Source of the DNA: Sorex araneus
Taxonomy: Eukaryota > Chordata > Mammalia > Eulipotyphla > Soricidae
Assembly (NCBI RefSeq): GCF_027595985.1
Contig: NC_073306.1
Location: forward strand, 84,493,599 to 84,557,598
Length of the DNA stretch: 64,000 nt
Direction of reading: 5' to 3'
Made by a program: the position numbers and the translations under genes. The notes beneath the pieces are model-generated. The model saw only the letters and a program-made list of their open reading frames with translations, made no database searches and was not told the DNA's origin. Shown here piece by piece: positions 1-12,500 of the stretch (the first letter of the stretch is position 1; every line of letters begins with the position of its first letter).

Positions 1-129
1 CCAAAACAACAAAACAGGAAAAGCACCTCATGGTTTGCTGTCTTCAGTGATTCCTGCCGACTGTTTTCTCGTTCACTTCACTGTGAACTCCTGATTATTC
101 TTGGTGCGCAGTGAATATCCAGTGTTTCC

Positions 130-300
130 TTTTTTTTTGCTTTTTGGGTCACACCCAGCAGTGCACAGGGGTTATTCCTGGCTCTGCACTCAGGAATTAC
201 TCCTGACAGTGCTCAGGGGACCATATGGGATGCTGGGAATCAAACCCGGGTCAGCTGCATGCAAGGCAAACGCCCTACCCTCTGTGCTATCGCTGTAGCC
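130..300 (-). repeat. SOR-type SINE
   Basis: Nearly full-length copy in antisense: T-run, GGGTCACACCCAGC, CATATGGGATGCTGGG, ending near gctatcgctgtagcc. In a GON4L intron. Confidence 0.9.
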
Positions 301-436
301 TGTCCAGCATTTTCTTTTGAGTGGTCTTGACTTGGACCAGAGTTAGAGACTCTAAGAGTAGGCTGTGAAAGGGGGGTTGGTCTGGGGAGGCCCTGTGGGA
401 GCAGTGCCTGAGACACTTTCGTTGCGGCTCTCGTAG

Positions 437-587
437 TTTGTTAGCGTTAGGACTGAAGCACTTTGAAGGGACGGAGCTGCCCAAGCCTCTGATCAGCAAG
501 TACCTCCTTACGTGCAAGACTGCCCAACAGCTGACGGTGAGAATCAAGAACCTCAACTTGAGCAGAGCCCCCAACAACATCATCAAA
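437..587 (+). CDS. GON4L: GON4L exon a (first in window)
   Basis: Encodes [10 protein letters not shown]...NNIIK, the start of the region shared with YY1AP1. The acceptor is ctctcgtag before 437 and the donor is AAA|gtgagt at 588. It begins with the last base of a codon, so an upstream exon exists outside the window. The alternative acceptor at 444 would lose the LLALGL start. Confidence 0.88.
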
Positions 588-3500
588 GTGAGTATTCCCC
601 TGGGTTGGGGCCTGCCTGGCCTGCAGCCCCCGCTTCTAGCCCCAGCACCGCATAGGGTCCTCTGAGCCCCACATAGGGCGTCTCTAGAGCACAGAGCCAG
701 GAGTGATCTCTAGGCATAGAACCAGGTGTGATTCTTGACTATAGAGCCACTGGTGATCCCTGAGTGCAGAGTGAGGGGTGAACCCTGAGCACAGAGCCAG
801 GAGTAATTCCTGAGTGCAGAACCAGGAGTGAGCCCTGAGCACAGTCAGGAGTAATCCCTGAGGGTCCGTGGTTTGGCCCAAAGCTCCTTCCCTAAATAGA
901 GCACTTCCTGCACATTCCATTCGAGTGCATTTTCTCCTTTTTAGCCTCAGTGAAGGGAGGGACCTTTTATCTAAAACTTAATTCCTTTCTTTTTTCTTTT
1001 TTCTTTTTGGGTCACACCCGGCGATGCACAGGGGTTATTCCTGGCTCATGCACTCAGGAATTACTCCTGGTGGTGCTCAGGGGACCATATGGGATGCTGG
1101 GAATCAAACCCGGGTCAGCCACGTGCAAGGCAAACGCCCTACCCGCTGTGCTATTGCTCCAGCCCTCCCTTTTTTTTTCTTGAAGTAAATATTTCATAAA
1201 GAGAAATTTCATCATCATCATCATGATGAAGAAATTCATCATTGTCATCCGTTGATCTTCGAATTTCTCCAGGGTCTCAGCAACCTCTCCATGAGATTTT
1301 AGAAGACTCACTTTACTCGGCCTTCCCAACGATGCCACATTGGAGGCTCTTTCAGGGTCAGGGGAATGAGACCCAGCTTGTTACTGGCTTTGGCATACGA
1401 ATACACCATGGGAAGCTTTCGAGGTTCTCCCGTGTGGGCAGGAAACTCTCAGTAGCTTGCCAGTTTCTCCCAGAGGGAGAAGTAGGTTATGCCGCGTGCT
1501 TCTGGGAGCTTGCTTTTAAGTCTCTGGTTGTTGGCCGTTGATGGGATTAAACACCTGGGTTCCTCTGCCAGTACATTCATGCACGAGGCTCGTCCGAACG
1601 TGTGGAGGGGGGCCTTGAGCATGGCTGTGGCTAAGTTCCAGAGGTCTTCGGCCGCCGGGAGCTCTGCTTGGGGCAGAAAGGGAAGCTGGAGCCTATCCTC
1701 TCCGAGGGGCCCCGGGGAAGACAGCCAGGTGTGTGGGTAAGAGACTCTCTGCAGAAGAGAAATATGAGGCAAGAGAAAGGAGAAAAGAAGCAGGACAGAG
1801 ACCTGTGTTTTCTTGTGTTGACAAGAAAAGGGGGAAAGACTGAGGGCAGACACGGGTAAGTCACCAAGCTGTGGAGCGTGGGCCAGGATTGTCGAGGGGG
1901 CATGTTGAACACCAGGGATTCGAACTCATGACCACATGCTTGGAAGATAGGCCTGCCCTATTGTTCTAGTCCTGGAAGTGCAGCTTTTGCTGTAACACAG
2001 CTGTCCTTAGGAGGTCACATTAAGATCACCCCACTAGTGGGCTGGAGAGCAAGCTTGGTAGGCTGAGTTGCACGCACGTGGGAGGCTTGGGTTCAATCCC
2101 TAGCGCTACATGGTTCTCTGAGCACTGGCAAGACTGATACTCTAGCATTTCTGGATATTGAAAACAAAAGATTTTACCACTGCAGGGAGCTGATTCAAGG
2201 CTCCCTTGGACACTGGTCCTGTTTTGCAACTTTAAATACTGAAACAAAGTTGATTTGATCTTTTAGTTTTTGGTCATGGAATTGAACTGGGGTTGGCTGT
2301 TTGCCAGGCAGATTCCTTACCCCTGTACTATCTCCAGCCCCTAGAAAGATTTTACAGGTGTAGAAAGAGTGTGGCATGCAGGGGTAGCTGTCAACTGGGA
2401 GTAAATCTGATGCAACAGCCCTTTCTCATCCTCCGCCTTGTTTCTTAGTCACCTGAGGTTTTCCCTTTCCTAGCAGCCAGGATGGAAATCAGAGGATACT
2501 GATGATCTGCAAAGTTTGTATTATTAGAGATGTGTTTGATCAGATAGGAAAAGCATTATCCTCTGCCTTTTTTTTTTTAAATTTTTTATGATTTGGGGAC
2601 AATACCTGGCGATGCTAAGGGGATGCTCCTGGTGAGCTAGGGGAGGGATGCCAGGATTGAACACAGGTCAGCTGCATGCAAAGCAAGCACCATCCTGCCT
2701 GTGTTATGGCTCTGCCCTCTCTTTGTTTGTGTGGGGGTCAGTCTCCGACTGCTGTCACCCCCTTGCGTGTGGTTCGAGGGCAGTGTTTCCGCACGGAGTG
2801 TGGAGGGAGCATGCTGTCTGTTCTTCCTCCCGCCCAGTTTTACAAGAAGACCAAGCAGCTTCCCATCTTGGTGAAGTGCTGTGAAGAGATCCAGCCGCAT
2901 CAGTGGAAGCCGCCCATCGAGCGGGAGGAGCACCGGCTCCCATTCTGGTTGAAGGTATGGTACACCCCTCTGCTGAGGCTGTTGGGCAGGACCCCCGAGA
3001 CCCCCGCAGAGATGGCAGCGCATCATTGCCTCTAACCCCTCACTCTCCAGTTATCAATCCAGAACCTCGACCCTCGTCTTTGTCCAGCCATCCTTCCTCC
3101 TCTGCCCCTCCCACCGCACCTGCCCTCCGAGGGTGATTCTGTGACTGTTTCAGAAGAGTGGTTGGGGCCCAGGGAGACAGCGCAAGTTGGGGGCACAGGC
3201 TTAGCATGAGCTTGAGCACTGCCGGACTTAGCCCTGGACAGGGGTTGAGGCACTTTCCCTAGCATGCTGCTCGCCTGGGTTTGATCCCCCAATAACTCAC
3301 TAGGAGTTATCCTTGAGCACGGCCAGTTGTGGCCTCAAAACTTAAAAAGTAGGGCCAGGCGATAGTACAGTGAATAGGGCATTTGCCTTGCATGCAGCCA
3401 ACCCAGGTTCAATCCCTGGCCATCCCATATGGTCCCCCAAGCACTGCCAGGAGTGATCCCTGAGTGTAGAGCCGGGAGTAATCCCTGAGTATTGCTGGGT

Positions 3501-6500
3501 GTGACCCAAAAAGCAAAAAAAAAAAAAAAAAAAAAAACACCTTAAAAAGCAAAAAACCAGCACTTGTGGGGAAATGATAAAAATGGTAGTTTTTTTCTTT
3601 CTTTTATAAAATATCAACTTCTTTGTTTTGGGGCCATACTCAGTGGTTCTCTGAGCTTACTTCTGGCTCCATACTCAGAAATTACTCTTGGGGGTGTAGG
3701 GGGGTACCCTGTGTGATGCCAGGGATCCACCCCAGGCCAGCTACATGCAAGGCAGGCACTTTTCCTGCCGCATTACTCTCTCTGCAGCCTGAAACGAGCA
3801 TTTTTTTTTTTTTGGGTCACACCCGGCAATGCACAGGGGTTACTCCTGGTTCTATACTCAGGAATTACTCCTGGTGGCGATCAGGGGACCATATGGGATG
3901 CTGGGATTCGAACCCGGGTCGACTGTGTGCAAGGCAAACGCCCTACCTGCTGTGCTATCACTCCAGCCCCCTGAAATGAGCATTTCTTAATGCATAGATG
4001 AGGCAGGTTTTTATCCTGTGTCACTAGCGTAGGGCATCGAAAGGCTTTCATGTCCTGCATGAAAGCCCCTGGAGTAGAGACCCTGACGGTGTCCCCGAAG
4101 GATCCCAGAGATGGAGGCTTCCACTTTCCCTGCACCCGGGCACGTGCTAGTTCGTTCTGCTGTTCCCGACAGGCCAGCCTGCCGTCCATCCAGGAGGAGC
4201 TGCGGCACATGGCCGACGGTGCCAGGGACAGAGAAGGCCTGACTGGGCCCACCGAGGTTAAGGCGGAACCAGGCACAGAGCAGGGCAGCTGGGAGCCGGG
4301 GTCGCCGGTGGGTGAGAGCCGGTACCCACTGCTGCTGCCCAAGGGCGTTGTCCTGAAGCTGAAGCCGGTAGCCAACCACTTCTCCAGGCGGGCGTGGAGA
4401 CAGAAGCGCTCGTCTGTGGTGAAACCCTTCCTCACGCGCCCCATCATCCCCTCCCTGCAGCCCAGCCCCGCCTCCACGAGGGCCCCCACCAGGTCTGCCC
4501 TGGCGGAAGCTGTCCCCAGCAAGATGGTGGTTCAGATCCCGCAGCTCCTGCAGCCCACGGCTGTCTTACAGCCCCTGCCGGCGGGGCCTCCCCTGGGCCT
4601 TTCCCAGCCTCTTAAGACGCTGCCAGCTGTGTCCCCCGAGGCCAGGGGCAGCTTCCCTCCGTCTGAGCCCCAGCCCCTGCTCCCTGCTGCCCCCCTGCCA
4701 AAGGTCCTGTTGCCCTCTCTGGCCCCTTCGAAGTTTCGGAAGCCGAGCGTGAAGCGGAGGGGTGCCAGGAGGAAGGGGGCCAAGGCCTCTGTGTGTCTGA
4801 AGGCGGCCCCCCTCATCCACACCGCGCCTGTGATCTTCACTGTCCCGGCCACCACCGTCAAGGTGGTCAGCCTCGGCAGCGGCTGCAACGTGCTCCAGCC
4901 CGTGAGTGCCGCCGTGGCCCAGAGCTCACCGCCCATCCCCATCACCACCCTCCTGGTGAACCCCGCGTCCTTCCCGTGCCCGCTGAGCCAGCCCCTGGTG
5001 GCCTCCTCCATCCCGCCGCTGATCGTGTCTGGCAACTCTGTGAATCTGCCCGTTGCGTCCAACCCCGAAGAGAAGGTCCCCGTGCCCATGGACACGAGCT
5101 GCCCCATGGCCGAAGGGAAAAGTGCCTTCCCAGGCCTGCAGCCCAAACAAGAGCCCTCGGAACAGGTGCTGACCGGCGGGCCTGTCCTCCACAAAGAGGA
5201 GCAGAGCCCGGTGCCCGCGCCTGTGGCCAGTGTGTGCCGGGCTGACCCGGCTGAGAGTAGCACATATGGATGGACTGTTGTGAAGACCGAGGCAGGACGG
5301 CCTGCCCTGGAGCCCCGGGCCGAGGCCTTCCTGGAACTGCGACACTCCCCCCAGGGTGGGGTGGATATCACGGTCAAGGTGGAGCCGAAGGACCCTGGGG
5401 AGGAACCTTCCGGGGGCCTCCAGGAGCCGGACGCTGGTGGGGAGATCAAAGAAGAGCATCCAATGGAACTGGACGCCGGCTTCCCCCATGGGCAGGCGGG
5501 GGCTCAGGAGAAGGAGGGCGACCAGCCGGCTGGGGAAGCCACCCCGGGAGAGGTGAGCCGGGCATCTCCAGGGAGCGCCACTGCCTCCTGCGCCGACGTG
5601 GACGGGGCGCTGAGCAGTCCCGCAGGCAAGCCTGAGGATGTAGCCAGCATCAATGGTCAGTCCGAGGGGACCCCTGCAGGGCCAGAGACTGGGGGCGAGA
5701 AGGAGGGGCCTGAGGAAGAGGAGGAGGAGGACTTGGACGACCTTACCCAGGACGAGGAGGATGAGATGTCGTCGGCATCTGAGGAGTCGGTTCTCTCAGT
5801 CCCAGAGCTCCAGGTCAGTTGGGGCTCGCCTTTGCTTGGGACAGGGTTGATCCTGTCTGATGGGTCGACGGGCCCCTGGCTGGCACTGCAGCCTTGTTAT
5901 TTGACGAGTGGACATGTAGTTGGTTGAGGTGCCAGGAGGTGAAAAGTTGTCTTTATACAGTTGTCTTTATGTTTGCCTCAAACTCGTTTACCCTTTGAAT
6001 CCCCTGAGCACCATGGAAATGCCTCAAGTCCAAGTACTGATGGGGTGGAGACAGTCCAGCTTCAGGGTGGCGGGGACCGTTCAGAAGGACGACCAGCCCC
6101 CTGGGACTGTCCCCCCTGGGCCCCCAGCTGGTGGGATGGCTCTCCTGCAGAAGCTGGGGAAGCCCCGCAGCTGCCTGAGCACCCCGAGGGCTGGGTCTTG
6201 CAGGAGACCATGGAGAAGCTGACTTGGCTCGCCTCGGAAAGGCGCATGAGTCAGGACGGGGAGTCTGAGGAAGAGAACTCTCAGGAAGAGAACTCGGAGC
6301 CCGAGGAGGAGGATGAGGAGGAGGCGGAAGGCCTGGAGAGCCTCGGGAAGGAGATGCAGGATGATGCCCTCGGGTGCCCTGCTGTCACGCCCCCAGCTCC
6401 CTTTGCGTCACCCCCACTCCCTCCGGAGGCTCAGCGCAGTGGTACCCCGCCTGGTATGTGGGGTAGTCTGGGGATGGGGAGGGGCATGAAGCGCTGGTAG

Positions 6501-9500
6501 CTCTGGATTTTTTTTTTTTGGGTCACACCCAGCAATGCTCAGGGGTTTACTCCTGGCTCATGCACTTAGGAGTTACTCCTGGCGGTGCTCGGGGGACCAT
6601 ATGGGATGTGGGAATTGAACCTGGGTTGGCCGCGTGCAAGGCAAATGCCCTACCCGCTTTGCTATCGCTCCAGCCCCCATAGCTCTGGATTTGGGGTGTC
6701 CAAGTGGCTTGCTTGGAAACTGGGTGCAGAGACTCCAGGAGAAACCCTGGCGCCCCTGCGTCCCCCTTATCCCTTGCAGACACACCCCTGTTTCTGGAAG
6801 CTTCCTTTCTGCTCCCTCCAGGTATATGTGTGAGGTAGCCAGCTCTTTGGTCCCTTTTTTGTTCCCAGGGTCTCTCCCGCGTGAGGGCCCGCTTTGTGTT
6901 GCGGCATGCTCTTCCTGGCCTTTCATCCTGGTTCTTTCCTGCGAGGCCACATAGGTGACCAGGACCGGGTCTGATTTCGTGAATACGGTGAGCTGTGAGC
7001 TCTCACTCTTCACTGGGCTGCGGCCCCCAGGAGCCCAACTCGAGCCCAACTCAAGCCGGAGCCGCTCCTCAGACCCTTCTCTCTGCACGCGGTGCATGAC
7101 TGCCCCCCACACCTCGCTGCACGCTGATGCGCCTGTGCCTCCGATGGCTTTTCTCCCTGATGATCGCTGGTGTCGGGGTGTCGCCAGGTCCTGTGCCTGA
7201 CATGTGCGAGCAACGGTCCCTTTTGCTTGTCCCCCCCCCCAGGAGAGCACATCAAGGAGTCTGGCAAGGGCCGGAACAAGCACCGCGCTCGGAGCAGGCG
7301 GGTGAGCCGGGCCCGGGCCAGCAAGGACACGGCCAAGCTGCTGCTGCTCTTCGACGAGGACATTCTGGAGCGCGACCCGCTGCGGGAGCAGAAGGACCTG
7401 GCCTTTGCGCAGGCGTACCTGGCCCGGGTAGGCACCCGTGTGGCCGCTCTGCTCTCCGGGTGCTTGCCTGGCGTCAGCGGGCCGGGCATTCCTCAATCCT
7501 GACCCGCTGGGGACACAGCTCAGCTCCCAGCAGGCTTGTTGCCCACTGGTGGGGGCAGGTGATGATGGCAGGACTTGCGCCCTGGCCAGGGTGGGGCTCT
7601 CAGAAGCACCTTGGCCTGGTTCTAGTACATCCAAACCAGTAGTTCCCAGCCCCTGTCCTGGTCCGAGAACTCAAGCTTTTGGTGGCTCTTTCCGCTGGTC
7701 CTCTTGCCCCCTTGCAAAATCGGCTGCATGTTTAGTAGCTGACTTACTCCCCAGCTTCTCTGGTATTTGCCCGTATGTGATGGCTCACATGCTGAGATGC
7801 TCTGAGCTCTCCTTCCCGTCTCCTTGGAGCTGAGGTCAGGACCGGGAGCTGGTGGGGGCTGGGATGAGTTGCCACCGTCCAGCTGGGAGCTGTGCCTGAC
7901 TCAGGGAACAGTGTCTTCTGCTGCTTGTCAGTGGCCTCTGGGGGATGGTCTTGCCACTCTGGGATGGTGGCCCTGGTTTCTTGTTGGAGCCCACAGAAAG
8001 GGGCTCCATGGTGGAAACTCTCCCTGGCTAGGTACGGGAAGCCCTTCAGCATGTCCCTGGCAAGTACGAGGACTTCCTTCAGGTCATCTATGAGTTTGAG
8101 TCCAGCGCCCAGAAGCAGACAGCGGTGGATCTTTACAAAAGCCTGCAGACTCTGCTACAGGACTGGCCGCAGCTGCTGAAGGACTTTGCTGCGTTCTTGC
8201 TGCCTGAGCAAGCCCTAGCCTGTGGCTTAGTAAGTAGAAGGGAGCGGGCAGCAAGTCCCGAGTCTCCGTGTTCCCGAGCAAGGCCGGAAGAGAGTTGAGT
8301 CACTTGCCGACCTCCTGAGGCTCCTCCAGCATCCCCAACCCCAGGGCGGAAGCATTTTCTGCCTCTTGGGACGGTCTCCCCACACTTCACCCTTCTCTGC
8401 TTCCCCCTCAGGAGGAATGCCCCTCAGGAGGGCATTGACTGAAGGCTTTGCTTCTGCCTCCGCTGAATGTCAGTCAGGCTGGAGGAGAGTGCAGAGGGCC
8501 CTGGCTGAGGGCCCTGGCACTGCATGGTCCTCTGAGCACTGCTGGGTGTAATGCCAAGTGCCCAGCACAGTCAGGTCTCTTTGTTGTGGCTGTATTTATT
8601 TTTCCTCATTTTTTGGGCCACACGTTATGATGCTCAGCTAATTCTTGGCTCTGCGCTGGGGATTTAATTGGGGTGCCGGTGATTGAACCCGGGTCAGTTG
8701 TGTGCAGGACAAATCCTGTCCTATTACTTCCTGAGCACCGCCAGGAATAATTCCTGAGTGCAGAGCCAGGAGTAACCTCTGAGCATTGCTGGGTGTAACC
8801 CAAAAAGCCAAAAAGTCAAAAAAGTAAAAAAAAAAATTTCTCTGAGTCATTGAAATGCCATAGGAATCCGAGAGTCTGATTATCCAGGAAATGCCAAATG
8901 GCATTGGGATGTGGCCATTTCTGCAATCTCTTATTCATGTCTTTGTTCTCTTGGCCTGGGAGGCCTGTGGGCCAAGATCCTGGAATCTTCATAACAACCC
9001 AGAGTTGTATTATTCCCCTCCAGCCCTTGCCCTCTCTGTGTTGCTGACTTTGCCTTTGCCCTCTTTCCCCGCTGCTAGTTTGAGGAGCAGCAGGCTTTTG
9101 AGAAGAGTCGCAAGTTTCTCCGGCAGTTGGAAATTTGCTTTGCAGAGAACCCCTCACACCACCAGAAGATCATCAAGGTCCTGCAGAGCTGTGCAGACTG
9201 CCTGCCCCGGGAGATCATGGAGGTATTTGGGTTTCCCCTTCTCCCTTCCCCTTGCCTGCCCGGTGTTGTCTTGCTTCTGGGAGAACAAGGGCTTTTGCAG
9301 TAGATAAAGAAAGGACTTGCGGGCCTGCCCTACACACATGAGTACTGGAGGCCCAGAGGGATAGGGACAGGGCTGGAAGTGTTGGCCTTATGCGCCACCC
9401 ACCCAGCTACCTCCCCTGACCCCGCATAGGGTTCCCCGAGCATTGCCACTCCTGAGGTCACTCCTGAGCATAAAACCAGGAATAGATACAATCTGGTCTT

Positions 9501-12500
9501 GCTCCAAAGAAGGAAGCAAAGTATCAGAAGAGTGAGAGCCTCCCCACTCCCTGAGCGGGAGCCCAAGGGTCTTCCTAGAATTGGAAGGCCAGGGGATGTC
9601 TGCAGTCCTGCCCTCTGGGGCCAGTGCCGGGACTGGGCATCTGTGGTAGCAGCAGAGCTCACAGACACCTTGGGAGTGTCCACTCGGAGCTGTTGGGGCA
9701 GCTGAACTGCCAGTGGGACTCCCTTAGGCACAAAAGGAGGGAGGTGACAGCTCCGATGTCTCAGTGTGCTGGCCTTGACCCCTGGTTACCTGAGGCAGTG
9801 GGTGCAGCACCTTGGAGCCTCAGTAGCCCAGCCTGTTCCCTTTGCCACTCTTGCCAGCTCAAGACACAGATGTGGCAGCTCCTCAAGGGCCACGACCACC
9901 TCCAGGATGAGTTCTCCATCTTCTTCGACCATCTGCGCCCCACAGCCAGCCGGATGGGCGACTTTGAAGAGATCAACTGGAGTGAGGAGAAAGAGTATGA
10001 GGTGGGGGCCTGAGGCTGCCTTCCTCAGCTGGGTGGGTGGGGGTGGCTGCAAGCGGGGAGGGTCGGCTATGGGTGCTGAGCAGCCCCCACGCCCCCTCAG
10101 TTTGACGGCTTCGAGGAAGTGGCGCTGCCTGATGTGGACGAGGAAGAGGAACCGCCCAAGATCCCCACAGCCTCCAAGAACAAGAGGAGGAAGGAGATTG
10201 GGGTGCAGAATCCTGATAAGGTACATGTGGGGGCAGGGCTGTGGCACTGCCGACCCGCGGTCCGCCTGAGTGTGGGGAGCAGCGTTCTTGAGGAGGCCCA
10301 CCTACCCTCATTCAAGGATCTGCTGCCTCCTTTCATTGCAGGAGTAGGATTATTGCTCTGGGGTGATTCCCTTCCTGTCTGTGAGGACCCAGAGCCAAGT
10401 TAGCTCATCTTAGCAGTGATAACACGGCTGGTGCTTAGTTGTGTGCTCAAGTAGCCCGTTTCTTTTTTTTTTTTTTTGCTTTTTGGGTCACACCCGGCGA
10501 TGCACAGGGGTCACTCCTGGCTCATGCACTCAGGAATCACCCCTGGCGGTGCTCAGGGGACCATATGGGATACTGGGATTCGAATCTGGGTCGGCCTCCT
10601 GCAAGGCAAACGCCCTACCCGCTGTGCTATTGCTCCAGCCCCTCAAGTAGCCCGTTTCTCTGGGAACTATTTCCTAGTAGCACTATAGCACTGTCTTCCT
10701 GTTGTTCATCGATTTCCTCGAGGGGGCACCAGTAACGTCTCCATTGTGAGACTTGTTATTACTATCATATCGAATACGCTATGGGGAGCTTGCCAAGCTC
10801 TGCTGTGTGAGCTAGATACTCTCGGTAGCTTGCAAGGCTCTCTGAGAGGGACAGAGGAATCAAACCCTGGTTGGCCGTGTGTAAGGCAAACGCCCTACCC
10901 GCTTGTCATGATGCTGTGAGGAGGTTGCACTTGAAAGGAGCATTTGCCAGGATCCACGTTTATTTTTGTGCCACATCCAGCTGTGCTCAGGGATCACTTC
11001 TGGTGGGGTTCAGCGGGCCCTGTGGGGTGCCTGGGATTGAATCAGGGTGGGCTGCACGCAAGACAAGTGCCTCTGTAGCTGTACTGTCGCTCCGTCTCCC
11101 GGGGCCCAGTTTGTTCAGTGGCCGTGAAGGGCAGGACTCTCAAATTCTGCGGCTCCTCACCGAGTGTTTCCCTTTTTTTGGTGGTGCTTGGGACTTCCTT
11201 GTGGGCCTCAGGGACCATATGCAGTTCTGGGGTTGGGCCCTGGGGCCGCTGCGGGAGCCTTTATCGTACACCTTGGGGAAAGCAGTAGCTGTCGCTGGGA
11301 CAGCATGCAGTGTCTGAGGTCTGTTGTTCCATGTTATCGTCGTCAGTGGGGGGATCATGGTCCTTCCGTTTCTTGGGTTGATGGAATAGGAGTATGTGGC
11401 GAAAGCTTGGCACACATCCAGCCTCATCTCAGGGACCTTGAAAGAGTTCAGATGGGTCTTAGGTCATGGTTCACCTGTTTCCTGAAACATCTGGGCAGTT
11501 GGGCTGTGTCCTTGCTGTGTCCTGCAGGGATTCTCTGGGCATCCTAACTGGCGAGTGTTTACTATCGCATTCCCCGGGCAGTGTGAAGTGGTGGCCATAA
11601 TACGAGAAAAAAAGGCAGGGGCCAGTGGGTGGCATGCCCTGGCTGGCAGCTCACCTTCCTCGCTTGGTACCAGAAATGCCTGGCAGCTTCCCAAGCCCGG
11701 GTATTTTCTAGGAGGCTGAGTGGCCAGACGGGGCCAAGGACTGCATCTGTCCCTGCCATGAAGGAGGCCCCGATTCCAAGCTGAAGAAGAGCAAGAGGAG
11801 AAATTGTAGCCACTGCAGCAGCAAGGTGAGGTGGGACTGGCCAGGAAATGGGTTGGTGCCGCGCGGTACAAACACCCCCAAGCTGCCTTATTGTTCGGGG
11901 AAGTGTTGGTACCCACAGACTTCAGATTTTGTTGATTTCCTAAAAAGTCGTAACATATTTATGGAGCTGGAACGGTAGCACAGTAGTAGGGCATTTACCT
12001 GGTACCCAGCTGACCTGAGCACCGCCAGGAGTAATTCCTGAATGCATGAGCCAGGAGTGCATTCCTCTGTGCATCGCCGGGTGTGGGCCAAAAAGAAAAA
12101 AAAAGTCATAACATACTTAAATCATTCAGTGCACACACATATGTAAATATAATCTTTTAAAATGATTTAATAGACTTTGCTTCCCCTTCTCCCCCCACTT
12201 CCCTGTTTTTTGATTTTTGGGCCATACCCACAGGTGTTCAGGGATTATTTCTGGCTCTGCATTCAGAAGTTCCTCCTGGCGGCGCTTAGGGAACCATATG
12301 GGATACTGGGGATGGGACGAGGGCTGGTCATGAGCAAGACAAATGCCCTTCCCCTGAGGTCTGGACCTAAACTTTGCTTTTTATTCAATGTATGGAGAGC
12401 TCAGTTTTGGTTGCCTGTAGGCCACCACGGACAGTGCTGGGGAGGGAGGCCAACCCCATGGTTACCTGCAGGCTCAGGGAAACATGACCAGGACGCGTGT

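Noticed and set aside
4050-4172. ATG-initiated upstream part of the open frame that contains GON4L exon c
   Set aside because: The conserved protein begins at ASLPSIQ, directly after a good acceptor at 4171-4172; upstream is intron.
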